Positions 16,938-24,794 of a DNA stretch of 64,000 bases are shown here, piece by piece. The stretch's first letter is position 1; every line of letters starts with the position of its first letter. The notes beneath the pieces are model-generated. The model ran no database searches. It was not told where the DNA came from and saw only the letters and a list, made by a program, of their open reading frames with translations. The DNA lies in the NCBI RefSeq assembly GCF_004365705.1, contig NZ_SOBN01000001.1, forward strand, positions 1,628,555-1,692,554. Reading direction: 5' to 3'. Origin of the DNA: Streptomyces sp. 846.5. GTDB taxonomy: Bacteria; Actinomycetota; Actinomycetes; Streptomycetales; Streptomycetaceae. A program made the position numbers and the translations under genes.

Positions 16938-18254
16938 TCAGCTCACCGCCGTACCCAGGAGCCCGCTCCCCAGCCAGTCCGAGGCGTCCTTCACCCCCGG
17001 CAGAACGAAGAAGTAGCCGCCCCCCGTCGGGGAGATGTAGTCGACCAGGGGCTCGTCGATCAGTCGGGTCTGTACTGCCTCGAACTGGCGCTGGACGTCC
17101 TGCTGGTAGCAGCAGAAGGCCAGGCCCATGTCGAGGTTGCCCACTGAGTCGATGCCGCGGTCGTAGTTGAAGCCGCGGCGCAGGATGCGGGAGTCGTCGG
17201 TCTTGGTGGTGCGCGGGTTGGCGATCCGGATGTGGGCGTCCAGCGGGATCGCCGTGCCCTGCGGGTCCTTGGCGTAGTCGGGGATGTCGGTCTCGTTGGC
17301 GCCGTCCAGCGGTGCGCCGGTGTCCTTGCGGCGGCCGAACATCTTCTCCTGCTCACTCAAGGAGACCCGGTCCCAGAACTCCACCAGCATCCGGATGATC
17401 CGGATCACCTGGTAGCTGCCGGCCGTCGCCCACGCCGGTTCGCCGGCGCCCGCGTCCACCCACACCAGGCGGTCCATCTCCCGGGTGGAGGTGACGTCGG
17501 GGTTGGCGATGCCGTCCTTGAAGCCGAGCAGGTTGCGCTGGGCGCCGGTGGGACGCGGGGTGCTCTGGAAGCCGTCGATCCGCCACTTGACCTGCATCTG
17601 CCCGCGCGTGTGCTTGGCGATGTCGCGCATCGCGTGCAGTACCGTGTCCTGGCGGTCGGCGCAGATCTGCAGCGAGAGGTCGCCGTGCGACTCCGCGACC
17701 TTGAGGTTGTCGTTGGGGAACGTCCGCATCGCGGTGAGCTTGCGGGGCTTCTGCGCGGCCAGCCCGTAGCGTCCGTCGAAGAGGGACGCGCCCACGCCGA
17801 GGGTCACGGTGAGGTTGTCCGTGGGGACGACCGGGCCGAGGATGCCGTTGTCGGACGGCGGTGCGCCGACGCCCAGGTCGGGCGGGGTCCCGCCGGAGGT
17901 GAGGAAGCGGATCCGCTCGGTGAGGGTCTGCAGCAGGGTCTGCAGTCCCTTGCGGTCGGCCGCGACGACGTCCATGGAGAGGAAGATGGCGTACGCGGGC
18001 GCAGGCGTGATGACCCCGGCCTGGTGGACGCCGTGGAAGGCGACCGATCCGTTGCTCGTCGAATCGGCGGACGCGGGGGCGGCGGCCGAGGCGGTGCCGG
18101 TGCCGAGAACGACCGCGCCGGTCGCTATCGCGGCACCCGCGGCGCCCGCGCCCAACGCCGTCTTGACGACGGTACGGCGCGATGTGCCGGCTCCGCTCCC
18201 GAAACCGAAGGGGCAACTTCCCGTCGAAGGCTGGTACTGGTCAGTGTCAGTCAT
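16938..18254 (-). CDS. efeB: Tat-exported Dyp-type heme peroxidase EfeB (deferrochelatase)
   Basis: 438 aa. A twin-arginine signal ([20 protein letters not shown]) is followed by a Dyp-type peroxidase with GFKDGIANP, the GxxDG motif holding the catalytic Asp, and the proximal heme His in [10 protein letters not shown]. EfeB works outside the membrane with the Efe ferrous-iron importer, oxidising Fe(II) or extracting iron from heme. The ATG at 18254 overlaps the stop of the EfeU-EfeO fusion gene as ATGA, so both are translationally coupled and share the iron box at 20468-20486. Length is usual for the family. Confidence 0.93.
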   Translation of the reverse strand: MTDTDQYQPSTGSCPFGFGSGAGTSRRTVVKTALGAGAAGAAIATGAVVLGTGTASAAAPASADSTSNGSVAFHGVHQAGVITPAPAYAIFLSMDVVAADRKGLQTLLQTLTERIRFLTSGGTPPDLGVGAPPSDNGILGPVVPTDNLTVTLGVGASLFDGRYGLAAQKPRKLTAMRTFPNDNLKVAESHGDLSLQICADRQDTVLHAMRDIAKHTRGQMQVKWRIDGFQSTPRPTGAQRNLLGFKDGIANPDVTSTREMDRLVWVDAGAGEPAWATAGSYQVIRIIRMLVEFWDRVSLSEQEKMFGRRKDTGAPLDGANETDIPDYAKDPQGTAIPLDAHIRIANPRTTKTDDSRILRRGFNYDRGIDSVGNLDMGLAFCCYQQDVQRQFEAVQTRLIDEPLVDYISPTGGGYFFVLPGVKDASDWLGSGLLGTAVS

Positions 18255-20443
18255 CAGGCGGACTTCCGGATCTCGAGCAGGTCGGGGATGGGCGAAAGGT
18301 CTTCCAGCAGCTGCCCGGTGGCGCCGTTGATGGTGGCGCGGACGGTCGGGTCGAGCTGCTCGACGGGCGTCCAGGTGGCGCCCTGGTGCTGGGCGTCCAG
18401 CAGTCCGGACAGCCGCGCGATGTCGGCGTCGACGGTGCCTGTCAGCGTGGGGCTGCGCTTGGTGATGAGCGGGCGGAGCACCGAGAGCAGTTCCTTGGTG
18501 CCGGCCAGGTTGGCCTGGGCGGTGGCCAGGTTGGAGCCGCTGCCCTCGTCGGTGTCACCGGTCAGCTCGAACTGGAGCGTGTTCTCCAGGATCTCGTGGG
18601 TGCGCAGCGGCAGGTCGGTCGGGTCGAAGTCCTGGCTCGGGAAGGCCTTGCGCAGTCCGGCGACGTCCGTCGACAGCTGGGTGGCCACGGACGCCAGGCT
18701 CTGCGCGGACTCCCCGTGCCAGAGTCCGTACTCGAGGCGGTGGAAGCCGGTGAAGTCCTTGTCGTGGACCCCGTCGGTCAGCCCGTCCGCGCGACCGTTG
18801 ATCTTCGAGTCGAAGTCGGAGAAGGTGCCGTACGCGGCGCCCAGCGAGGCGTACTGCAGGTGTGCGGTGAGCCAGTCGGCCTTGGCGGCAGTGAGGTTGC
18901 CGGCCTTGACGTCGGCCTGCAGCTTGTCGGTCTCGGTGACCAGAGTGGCCAGGCCGGCGTTGACGTAGGCCTTGTAGGCGGCGAGCGGCGCGTCCAAGTC
19001 GGCTGCGGCGAGCGGCAGTACGGCCTGGACCGTCCCTCCGCCGCTGACGGTGACGCTGGCCGAGGTGACGGCCTGGCCGCCGGTGGGCACGCAGCGCCAG
19101 GCGTAGGTGCCCTTGCCGATGGTGGCGGTGAGCGCACGGGTGGTGCCGGGAGCCAGTCCCTCGATCTCGCCGAAGACGGCGTTGCTGCTGGGATCGACCA
19201 GGTACACCTCGGAGGTGACCTTGCCGGTGTTGTGCATCTGGAAGGTCTGCTGGCCGGGCTTCGGCGCGGTGAAACCCTTGCCGCACTCGGTGGGTGAGAC
19301 GGTGACGGTCGCCGCTGCAGCAGGCTTGCCGTTACCGGTCGCGATCACCAGGCCGGCGACGACCGCCGGGACGGCGACCACCACGACCGGAACGAGCCAC
19401 CGGGGACGCGGGCGCTTGCCCTCTCCCCCTGCGCCGGCTGCCGCAACGGGCTCCGCCTCGGTCGCCGGCGCCGGTTCCTCGGACGCCGCCTCTGTCTTGA
19501 GGGCGGATCCCGCCCCGGACGCCGACGCCGTCGCAGCCGCCGAAACGGAGGCCGAAACCGCCACCGGCTCAGCCGCAGTTGCTGCTGCCTCCGCCACCGG
19601 CTCAGCCGCAGCCGCAGCCGTCGCAACCTTCGGCGCGCGAACCCCCCTCAGGAACAGGGCCATCACCACAACCAGGTAGACCCCATAGGCGACGATCTGA
19701 AGCCAGGTCATCTGGGTCGTCAGGTTGAACACGCCCTGGACCAGGGTGGCGTACCAGGAGTTGGCGTCGATGCTGCTGCTCACGTCGACAGCCAGGGCGT
19801 GGATGCCGGGGAGGATGCCGCCCTCCTGGAGGTCCCGCATGCCGTAGCCGAGGACTCCGGCGGCGATGACGATCAGGCCCGCTCCGGTCCAGGTGAAGAA
19901 CCGGGTCAGATTGATCTTCAGCACCCGTCGGTACAGCGCCCAGCAGAGCACCACCGAGAGCACCAGTCCGATGGCCGCGCCGACCAGCGGGCCGGTGGAC
20001 TCCCCCGCCGTCTGCGCGGTGGTCCAGATGAACAGCGCCGTCTCCAGGCCCTCGCGGCCCACCGCGAGGAAGCTGGTCGCGACGAGCATGCCCGAGCCGA
20101 CCACCAGCGCGGCGCCGATCTTCTCCCTCAACTCGCTGGAGAGGTTGCGGGCGTTGCGCCGCATCCAGAAGACCATCCCGGTGACGAACGCGACCGCGAT
20201 CACACTCAGGGTGCCGCCGAACGCCTCCTGCGCGGTGGCGGAGAGGCTGTGCGCGGTGAAGGTCAGCACGGCGCCGAAGCTGAGCGACAGTGCGATCGCC
20301 GCCAGGACCCCGGTCCACACCTGCGGGAGACGCGACTTCTGATCACTCCGCACCAGGGTGGCCACGAGGATGGAGACGACGAGACCAGCCTCCAGCCCCT
20401 CTCTCAGCCCGATGAGAAAGCTCGGGAATGCGTCGTCCCACAT
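18254..20443 (-). CDS. EfeU-EfeO fusion: FTR1-family iron permease joined to cupredoxin/M75 imelysin iron-binding domain
   Basis: 729 aa. Residues 1-275 form an FTR1/EfeU permease with both REGLE iron motifs (R14-E18 in [11 protein letters not shown], and [11 protein letters not shown] near 130) in about seven helices. A roughly 75-residue Ala/Glu/Val-rich linker leads to one more helix ([20 protein letters not shown]), then an EfeO-like cupredoxin ([20 protein letters not shown]) and an M75 domain with the HxxE metal motif H568-E571 ([10 protein letters not shown]). In most bacteria EfeU and EfeO are separate proteins; here the periplasmic donor is tethered to its channel. AAGGA lies six bases before the ATG and an iron box sits 25 bases upstream. 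No frameshift is visible across the junction. Confidence 0.92.
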   Translation of the reverse strand: MWDDAFPSFLIGLREGLEAGLVVSILVATLVRSDQKSRLPQVWTGVLAAIALSLSFGAVLTFTAHSLSATAQEAFGGTLSVIAVAFVTGMVFWMRRNARNLSSELREKIGAALVVGSGMLVATSFLAVGREGLETALFIWTTAQTAGESTGPLVGAAIGLVLSVVLCWALYRRVLKINLTRFFTWTGAGLIVIAAGVLGYGMRDLQEGGILPGIHALAVDVSSSIDANSWYATLVQGVFNLTTQMTWLQIVAYGVYLVVVMALFLRGVRAPKVATAAAAAEPVAEAAATAAEPVAVSASVSAAATASASGAGSALKTEAASEEPAPATEAEPVAAAGAGGEGKRPRPRWLVPVVVVAVPAVVAGLVIATGNGKPAAAATVTVSPTECGKGFTAPKPGQQTFQMHNTGKVTSEVYLVDPSSNAVFGEIEGLAPGTTRALTATIGKGTYAWRCVPTGGQAVTSASVTVSGGGTVQAVLPLAAADLDAPLAAYKAYVNAGLATLVTETDKLQADVKAGNLTAAKADWLTAHLQYASLGAAYGTFSDFDSKINGRADGLTDGVHDKDFTGFHRLEYGLWHGESAQSLASVATQLSTDVAGLRKAFPSQDFDPTDLPLRTHEILENTLQFELTGDTDEGSGSNLATAQANLAGTKELLSVLRPLITKRSPTLTGTVDADIARLSGLLDAQHQGATWTPVEQLDPTVRATINGATGQLLEDLSPIPDLLEIRKSA

Positions 20444-20467
20444 GAATGATCCTTCTGCTCGGTCTTC

Positions 20468-20486
20468 TTAGCTTAGGCATACCTTA
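20468..20486. promoter_or_regulatory. DmdR/IdeR-type iron box upstream of the efe operon
   Basis: TTAGCTTAGGCATACCTTA matches the actinobacterial iron-box consensus TTAGGTTAGGCTAACCTAA at 15 of 19 positions. It ends 25 bases before the EfeU-EfeO ATG, so repression of iron uptake when Fe(II) is plentiful is expected. Confidence 0.8.
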
Positions 20487-20541
20487 CCCAGCCGCGCCCC
20501 AAGCATCCAGAGGGGGGGTCGTTCTTACTTGCGCATCGATG

Positions 20542-20559
20542 GTCTACAACGCGGTAGAC
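20542..20559. promoter_or_regulatory. Palindrome GTCTAC-N6-GTAGAC upstream of PAP2 gene (copy 1)
   Basis: GTCTACAACGCGGTAGAC lies eight bases before the PAP2 phosphatase start. The same architecture recurs at 23336-23353 in front of the small membrane peptide. TACA/TGTA-type half-sites recall BlaI/MecI-family operators, but no such regulator is encoded here. Confidence 0.6.
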
Positions 20560-20567
20560 GCTAGGTT

Positions 20568-21257
20568 GTGGCAGTGATCGCACAACCCCATCGGCGCCTC
20601 CCCCTCCGCATGCTCACCGCAGCCCTGCTCCTCGCGGCCTTCACCACCCTGACCGCCGTGGTGCTCGCCCGCGACGGCCGTCCGTTCGGCGTCGACAGCG
20701 CCCTCCACAACTGGGTTCTGACGCACCGTCACCCCTCCCTCAATCGCTTCGGCGTCGATCTGGCGGTCACCGGAACCGGGGCGCCCGCCTACGCCATCGC
20801 AGCCGTCGCAGGCGCCCTCGCCACCGGCACCGGCGCCGGCTCCCGGCGCTGGTGGTGGCGCGGCGCACTGGTCGGGGTGGTGGCACTCGCACTGGCCGAA
20901 CTGCTGCGCATCTCACTCGCCACAGCGATCGCCCGCCCTCGCCCGCCCCGGGCGGACTGGCTCGCGTACGCCTCCGGATATGCGTTCCCCTCCGGGCACA
21001 CCACCACCTCGGCGCTGCTCGCCATCGGACTGGCCGCCGCCCTGCTGACGCGTTCTCAGCGCCCGCTCACCCGTGCCGCCGCCGTGCTAGGCCCGGCCCT
21101 GTGGGCGGTCGCGGTGGGCGTCGACCGGGTCTACCTAGGGGTGCACTGGCCCACCGACGTCCTCGCCGGGTGGCTGCTGGCCGGTCTGATCGGCTGCGTC
21201 CTGCTGCCCCCGCTGGGTGCGCTGATGCGAGCGCTCGGGCCCAAGCGAGACGGATGA
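20568..21257 (+). CDS. PAP2-family membrane phosphatase
   Basis: 229 aa, about six helices. PAP2 motifs are PSGHT (catalytic His, residues about 143-147) and the third motif DRVYLGVHWPTDV with the nucleophilic His; the first motif is only partly kept (ARPRPP without the usual Lys seven residues earlier). Enzymes of this type dephosphorylate undecaprenyl pyrophosphate or phosphatidic acid on the outer membrane face. Start is GTG at 20568 or 20574; neither has a good ribosome site, so the message may be nearly leaderless. A palindrome overlaps its promoter region, and an OmpR-type two-component system follows on the same strand 60 bases on. A link to envelope stress is plausible. Confidence 0.85.
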   Translation: MAVIAQPHRRLPLRMLTAALLLAAFTTLTAVVLARDGRPFGVDSALHNWVLTHRHPSLNRFGVDLAVTGTGAPAYAIAAVAGALATGTGAGSRRWWWRGALVGVVALALAELLRISLATAIARPRPPRADWLAYASGYAFPSGHTTTSALLAIGLAAALLTRSQRPLTRAAAVLGPALWAVAVGVDRVYLGVHWPTDVLAGWLLAGLIGCVLLPPLGALMRALGPKRDG

Positions 21258-21290
21258 ACAGCACATACGCCACATACACCACAAGCGGCA

Positions 21291-21305
21291 CTCCCGAGTC
21301 GGGAG
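21291..21305. other. Palindrome overlapping the response-regulator ribosome site
   Basis: CTCCCGAGTCGGGAG forms a 7-bp hairpin whose right arm contains the GGGAG ribosome site for the ATG at 21318. It could partly end PAP2 transcripts or lower translation of the regulator; effect is not shown. Confidence 0.35.
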
Positions 21306-21317
21306 AGAATGGGCCCC

Positions 21318-21977
21318 ATGCGGATACTGCTGGTGGAGGACGAGGTGCGGCTGGCCGAGCGCATCGCCGAAGGGCTGCGCGACCAGGGCATGGCGGTCGA
21401 CGTGTGCCATGACGGCGAGCAGGCCCTGGCCAAGATCGACCTCACCAGCGGCTACGACGTCCTGGTCCTGGACCGCGACCTGCCCGGCCGCAGCGGCGAC
21501 CAGGTCTGCCGCGAGCTGACCGGCCGCGCCGAGGCGCCGATGGTGCTGATGCTCACCGCGCTCTCCGGGACCGACGACCGGGTCGACGGCCTGGCCCTGG
21601 GCGCCGACGACTACCTGGGCAAGCCGTTCTCCTTCGCCGAACTGACCCTGCGCATCCAGGCCCTGGCCCGCCGGGGCAGGTCCCACACCGCCGTGCTCAG
21701 CTGCGGGGACGTAACCATGGACACCCTCCGCCGGACGGTCCACCGCTCCGGGCAGCCGGTCGCACTCACCACCAAGGAGTTCGCCGTGCTGCAGCTGCTG
21801 ATGGCCGCCGACGGCGCCGTCCTCAGCCAGGAGCAGTTGCTGGAACGCGCCTGGGACGAGCACGCGGACCCCTTCACCAACACCGTCCGGGTCACCGTCA
21901 ACCGGCTGCGCCGCAAGCTCGGGGCTCCCGAGCTGGTGGAGACCGTGGTCGGCGCGGGTTACCGGATCACCGTGTGA
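21318..21977 (+). CDS. OmpR/PhoB-family response regulator
   Basis: 219 aa. The receiver domain (MRILLVEDEVRLAERIAEGL) has the phosphoacceptor D52 in VLDRDLPG, and a KPFSFAEL segment with the conserved Lys. A winged-helix C-terminal domain follows: LTTKEFAVLQLLM, TNTVRVTVNRLRRKLG and VVGAGYRITV. The ATG at 21318 is chosen because GGGAG lies about ten bases upstream; an ATG nine bases earlier is too close to it. Its stop overlaps the sensor kinase start, so both are co-translated. Likely targets are its own neighbours, possibly through the repeated palindromes, though OmpR-type proteins more often use direct repeats. Confidence 0.93.
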   Translation: MRILLVEDEVRLAERIAEGLRDQGMAVDVCHDGEQALAKIDLTSGYDVLVLDRDLPGRSGDQVCRELTGRAEAPMVLMLTALSGTDDRVDGLALGADDYLGKPFSFAELTLRIQALARRGRSHTAVLSCGDVTMDTLRRTVHRSGQPVALTTKEFAVLQLLMAADGAVLSQEQLLERAWDEHADPFTNTVRVTVNRLRRKLGAPELVETVVGAGYRITV

Positions 21978-23119
21978 GGCGGCCGACGATGCCTCCGCTC
22001 ACCATCAGGGCCCGGCTCACCCTCACCTACGCCGCCCTCTTCACCCTCGGCGGCAGCGCCCTGGTCCTGGCCCTGACCACGGCCTTCTACCACTTCATCT
22101 TCCAGCCGCTGCCCGCCGACCAGATCCCCAGCAGCCTCGATCCCGATCACGACCACTTCGTGGGCCTGAGCGACCAGATCCGCGACGCCGCCGCCTCGCA
22201 TCTGCTCCGGGTCGCGCTGGTGCTGCTGGTGCTGGTGGTCGCGGTCTCGGCGCTGGTCGGCTGGTGGGTCGCCGGCCGACTGCTGCGCCCGATCGCCGAC
22301 ATCACCGCCGCCGCCCGCCGCGCCAGCGGCACCACCCTGCACGAGCGGCTCAACCTGTCCGGCCCCTCGGACGAGCTCAAGGAGCTCGGCGACACGTTCG
22401 ACCAAATGCTCGAACGCCTGGACGCGGCCTTCGCCGCCCAGCGCCGCTTCGTCGCCAACGCCAGCCATGAGCTGCGCACCCCGCTCGCACTGACCCGCGC
22501 CGCCGTCGAGGTCACCCTGGCGAAACCGGAGCCGGACCAGGAGCAGTGGCGCAGCATGGCGCATGACGTCGCCGACTCCACGGTCCGGGCCCAGCACCTG
22601 ATCGACGCCCTGCTCACGCTGGCCCGTTCGGAGCAGCGGGTCACCGATCCGGAGGAGGACGACCTCGCCGACATCGCCGCCGAGGCGATGGACCGGGTCG
22701 CCGCCCGCTGCCGGGACCGGCGGCTGCGGGTGGAGGCCGAGCTCGGACCCGCTCCGCTGCGCGGCAGTGTCGCGCTGCTGGGCATCGCGGTGGCGAACCT
22801 GCTGGAGAACGCGGTCAAGCACGGCAGCGAAGGCGGCCTGCTGCGGATCACCAGCGCGCGGTCCGGCGCCGACCGGGTCGAGCTCACCGTCGTCAACGAC
22901 GGTCCTGTGCTGTCGGCCGACCGGATCGGCCTGCTCTTCGAGCCCTTCCAGCGCGGCGACCGGGGGCGGGCCCGGGCTGCGGCGCCGGAGTCTCCCGAGG
23001 GCGCGGGGCTCGGCCTGTCCATCGTCCGCGCCGTCGCCACGGCTCACGGCGGCAGCGTCACCGCCGAAGCCCGCCCGGAGGGCGGACTGACCGTCAGCCT
23101 GCTGCTCCCTGCGGCCTGA
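21974..23119 (+). CDS. Membrane sensor histidine kinase
   Basis: 381 aa. Order: short cytoplasmic tail, helix 1 (about 15-45), a small extracytoplasmic loop of about 40 residues containing a DPDHDHF cluster that could bind a metal or polyamine, helix 2 (about 78-100), HAMP, HisKA with the phosphorylated H165 (ANASHELRTPLAL), and HATPase_c with an N-box (NLLENAVKHGSEGG) and GAGLGLSIVRAV. The GTG start overlaps the regulator's stop (GTGA). With so small a sensor loop the signal is probably within the membrane or a cation. It lies between the PAP2 gene and the small peptide gene. Confidence 0.92.
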   Translation: MRRPTMPPLTIRARLTLTYAALFTLGGSALVLALTTAFYHFIFQPLPADQIPSSLDPDHDHFVGLSDQIRDAAASHLLRVALVLLVLVVAVSALVGWWVAGRLLRPIADITAAARRASGTTLHERLNLSGPSDELKELGDTFDQMLERLDAAFAAQRRFVANASHELRTPLALTRAAVEVTLAKPEPDQEQWRSMAHDVADSTVRAQHLIDALLTLARSEQRVTDPEEDDLADIAAEAMDRVAARCRDRRLRVEAELGPAPLRGSVALLGIAVANLLENAVKHGSEGGLLRITSARSGADRVELTVVNDGPVLSADRIGLLFEPFQRGDRGRARAAAPESPEGAGLGLSIVRAVATAHGGSVTAEARPEGGLTVSLLLPAA

Positions 23120-23160
23120 TCAGGCCGATCCGACCGCCGGCGGAAGCACTGCGGCGCGGC

Positions 23161-23274
23161 TCAGGAGGGCCAGCCCGACCAGAACCAGAGCACGACGGCC
23201 TGGGCGATGAAGAGCATGGCCTCGCCGCCCTGCCGGGACTGCAACCAGGACCATGCCTGCTGGGTGTGTCGCAT
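23161..23274 (-). CDS. 37-residue single-helix membrane peptide (unrecognised)
   Basis: Too short for ordinary gene finding. It reads MRHTQQAWSWLQSRQGGEAM, then LFIAQAVVLWFWSGWPS, an amphipathic Trp/Gln/Arg head and one hydrophobic, Trp-rich helix. AGGAG sits seven bases before the ATG, the best ribosome site in the area. A GTCTAC-type palindrome lies 62 bases upstream of its start. It is opposite in strand to the two-component genes, whose kinase ends 42 bases past its stop. Small membrane peptides of this kind often modulate sensor kinases or transporters; that role is inference. No homologue is recognised by eye. Confidence 0.55.
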   Translation of the reverse strand: MRHTQQAWSWLQSRQGGEAMLFIAQAVVLWFWSGWPS

Positions 23275-23335
23275 GCGCCTTCTCCTGGATTCGCTTCTGG
23301 GTTTGTGTCCATACCACTGGATCCGCACAGGTTTC

Positions 23336-23353
23336 GTCTACAGCGATGTAGAC
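23336..23353. promoter_or_regulatory. Palindrome GTCTAC-N6-GTAGAC (copy 2)
   Basis: GTCTACAGCGATGTAGAC has perfect 7-base arms (GTCTACA/TGTAGAC) and a 4-base spacer. It lies 62 bases before the small-peptide start on the minus strand and 167 bases before the BASS transporter on the plus strand. See copy 1 at 20542-20559. Confidence 0.6.
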
Positions 23354-23519
23354 AAAGCTACCCCCAAACCACTCGATCAGGTGATCCATGCCGACCTGAC
23401 GTGACATCGACCCCGTCGACGTGATGCGGTCGTACCAGGTCCACACCACCGATCGACCCCTGACCTGGTCGACTGTCGGGCGTGGGCCGGTCGATCACTG
23501 AATGATCGGGGGAAATCTC

Positions 23520-24794
23520 ATGGCTGAATCGTCGCCATCTCGCAGTGAACTCAGTGAACACAGGGAACGCAGAGAACTCAGGCACCGAAGCCGGCACCGA
23601 AAGCCGGGAGCCGGAGCACTCGCCCTACTCGCCGCACTCGTCCGGGCGCTGCAGCGACAGCTGCTGTGGATCATGTTCGGGGCGTATGCCCTGGCCGCTG
23701 TCCTGCCCGGTCCCGGGGAGGCAGTTCGGTCCGTCACGCTCGGACGGATCGGCGCCACCGCGCTTCCCCTGCAGGCCGGGCTGCTGGCCGTGGTGGTGTT
23801 CAACGCCGGGCTGACCGCCAAGGCGGAGCAGCTGCCCGCACTGCTACGCCGCCCAGGCCCGCTCGCCCTGGGGCTGGCGATCAACGCGCTGCTGCCCAGC
23901 GTGCTGCTGGCGCTGGCCTCGATCGGCGCGGAGGGGTGGCACAACCCGCACGAGGCGCAGAGCCTGCTGGCCGGCCTCGCCCTGATCGGGGCGATGCCGG
24001 TGGCGGCCGGCGCCACGGTCTTCTCCCAGGGCGACGAGGGCAGTGCCACCCTCAGCCTGGGCCTGGTGCTGGGCTCCACCCTGCTCAGCCCGCTGACCAT
24101 CCCGCTCGGTCTGCACCTGGGCGGATTCCTCACCACCGGCGGCTACGCCTCCGATCTGCACGCCGCGGCGCAGACGGCCGGCAGCCTGTTCGCGGTCATG
24201 ATCGTGGTGCTGCCCTGTGTGCTGGGGCTGCTGACCGGACGGGTCGTCAGCCGGCTTGGCCGGGGCACAGACAGCGCAGGTGGCCTGGGCCCGGCCCTGC
24301 CGGTGATCCGGCTGGTCAACCTGACCGTGGTGGTCACCCTCAGCTACACCAACGCCTGTGGGGCGCTGCGGCAGGTGATCCGCAAGCCGGACCCGGACTT
24401 CCTGCTGCTGGTGGTCGCCGCGGCGGCGCTGATGTGCTCGGTGTCGTTCCTGTGCGGGTGGGTGATCGCGGGCCGGCTCAGCTGCGACCGGGGCGAGGCG
24501 GTGGCGCTCACCTATGCCTCGGGAATGAACAACAGCAGTGCCAGTGCCGTACTGGCGGCGACGCGGATACCGGACCACCCGGCGGTGCTGCTGCCGATCC
24601 TCGCCTACAGCCTGCTGCAGAAGGTCCTCGCCGGGTCGGTGGGCCGGTTCATCGGCAGCGGCCCCGTCCGCCCGAGCGCTCGTCCGGGCGGCCGTCCGTC
24701 CGGCCCGCCGCCCGGACGGACAGCAGGGCGGACGGCAGGCCGGGGTCACGCCGGACCGGTCAGCGCGTCCAGTGCGGACGCAGGGTCACGCTGA
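23520..24794 (+). CDS. BASS-type (bile acid:sodium symporter family) transporter
   Basis: 424 aa with about nine to ten hydrophobic helices after a 40-residue charged head rich in Glu and Arg. Helix-break motifs with small residues and Asn occur in both halves (LVVVVFNAGLTAK, ALIGAMPVAAG, LTYASGMNNSSASAVLA), the inverted-repeat design of the BASS/Acr3 superfamily, in which unwound helices bind sodium. Substrates of the family include organic anions, pantoate and arsenite; none can be assigned here. The ATG at 23520 is preferred for its GGGGG eight bases upstream. The last 60 residues are Pro/Gly/Arg-rich, and the final 35 bases overlap the convergent propeller gene tail to tail. Confidence 0.75.
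   Translation: MAESSPSRSELSEHRERRELRHRSRHRKPGAGALALLAALVRALQRQLLWIMFGAYALAAVLPGPGEAVRSVTLGRIGATALPLQAGLLAVVVFNAGLTAKAEQLPALLRRPGPLALGLAINALLPSVLLALASIGAEGWHNPHEAQSLLAGLALIGAMPVAAGATVFSQGDEGSATLSLGLVLGSTLLSPLTIPLGLHLGGFLTTGGYASDLHAAAQTAGSLFAVMIVVLPCVLGLLTGRVVSRLGRGTDSAGGLGPALPVIRLVNLTVVVTLSYTNACGALRQVIRKPDPDFLLLVVAAAALMCSVSFLCGWVIAGRLSCDRGEAVALTYASGMNNSSASAVLAATRIPDHPAVLLPILAYSLLQKVLAGSVGRFIGSGPVRPSARPGGRPSGPPPGRTAGRTAGRGHAGPVSASSADAGSR

Noticed and set aside
23094..23449. Longer minus-strand frames covering the small-peptide region
   Set aside because: They use other frames, have Arg/Pro-rich translations and no ribosome sites; the 37-residue frame has the only good start signal.
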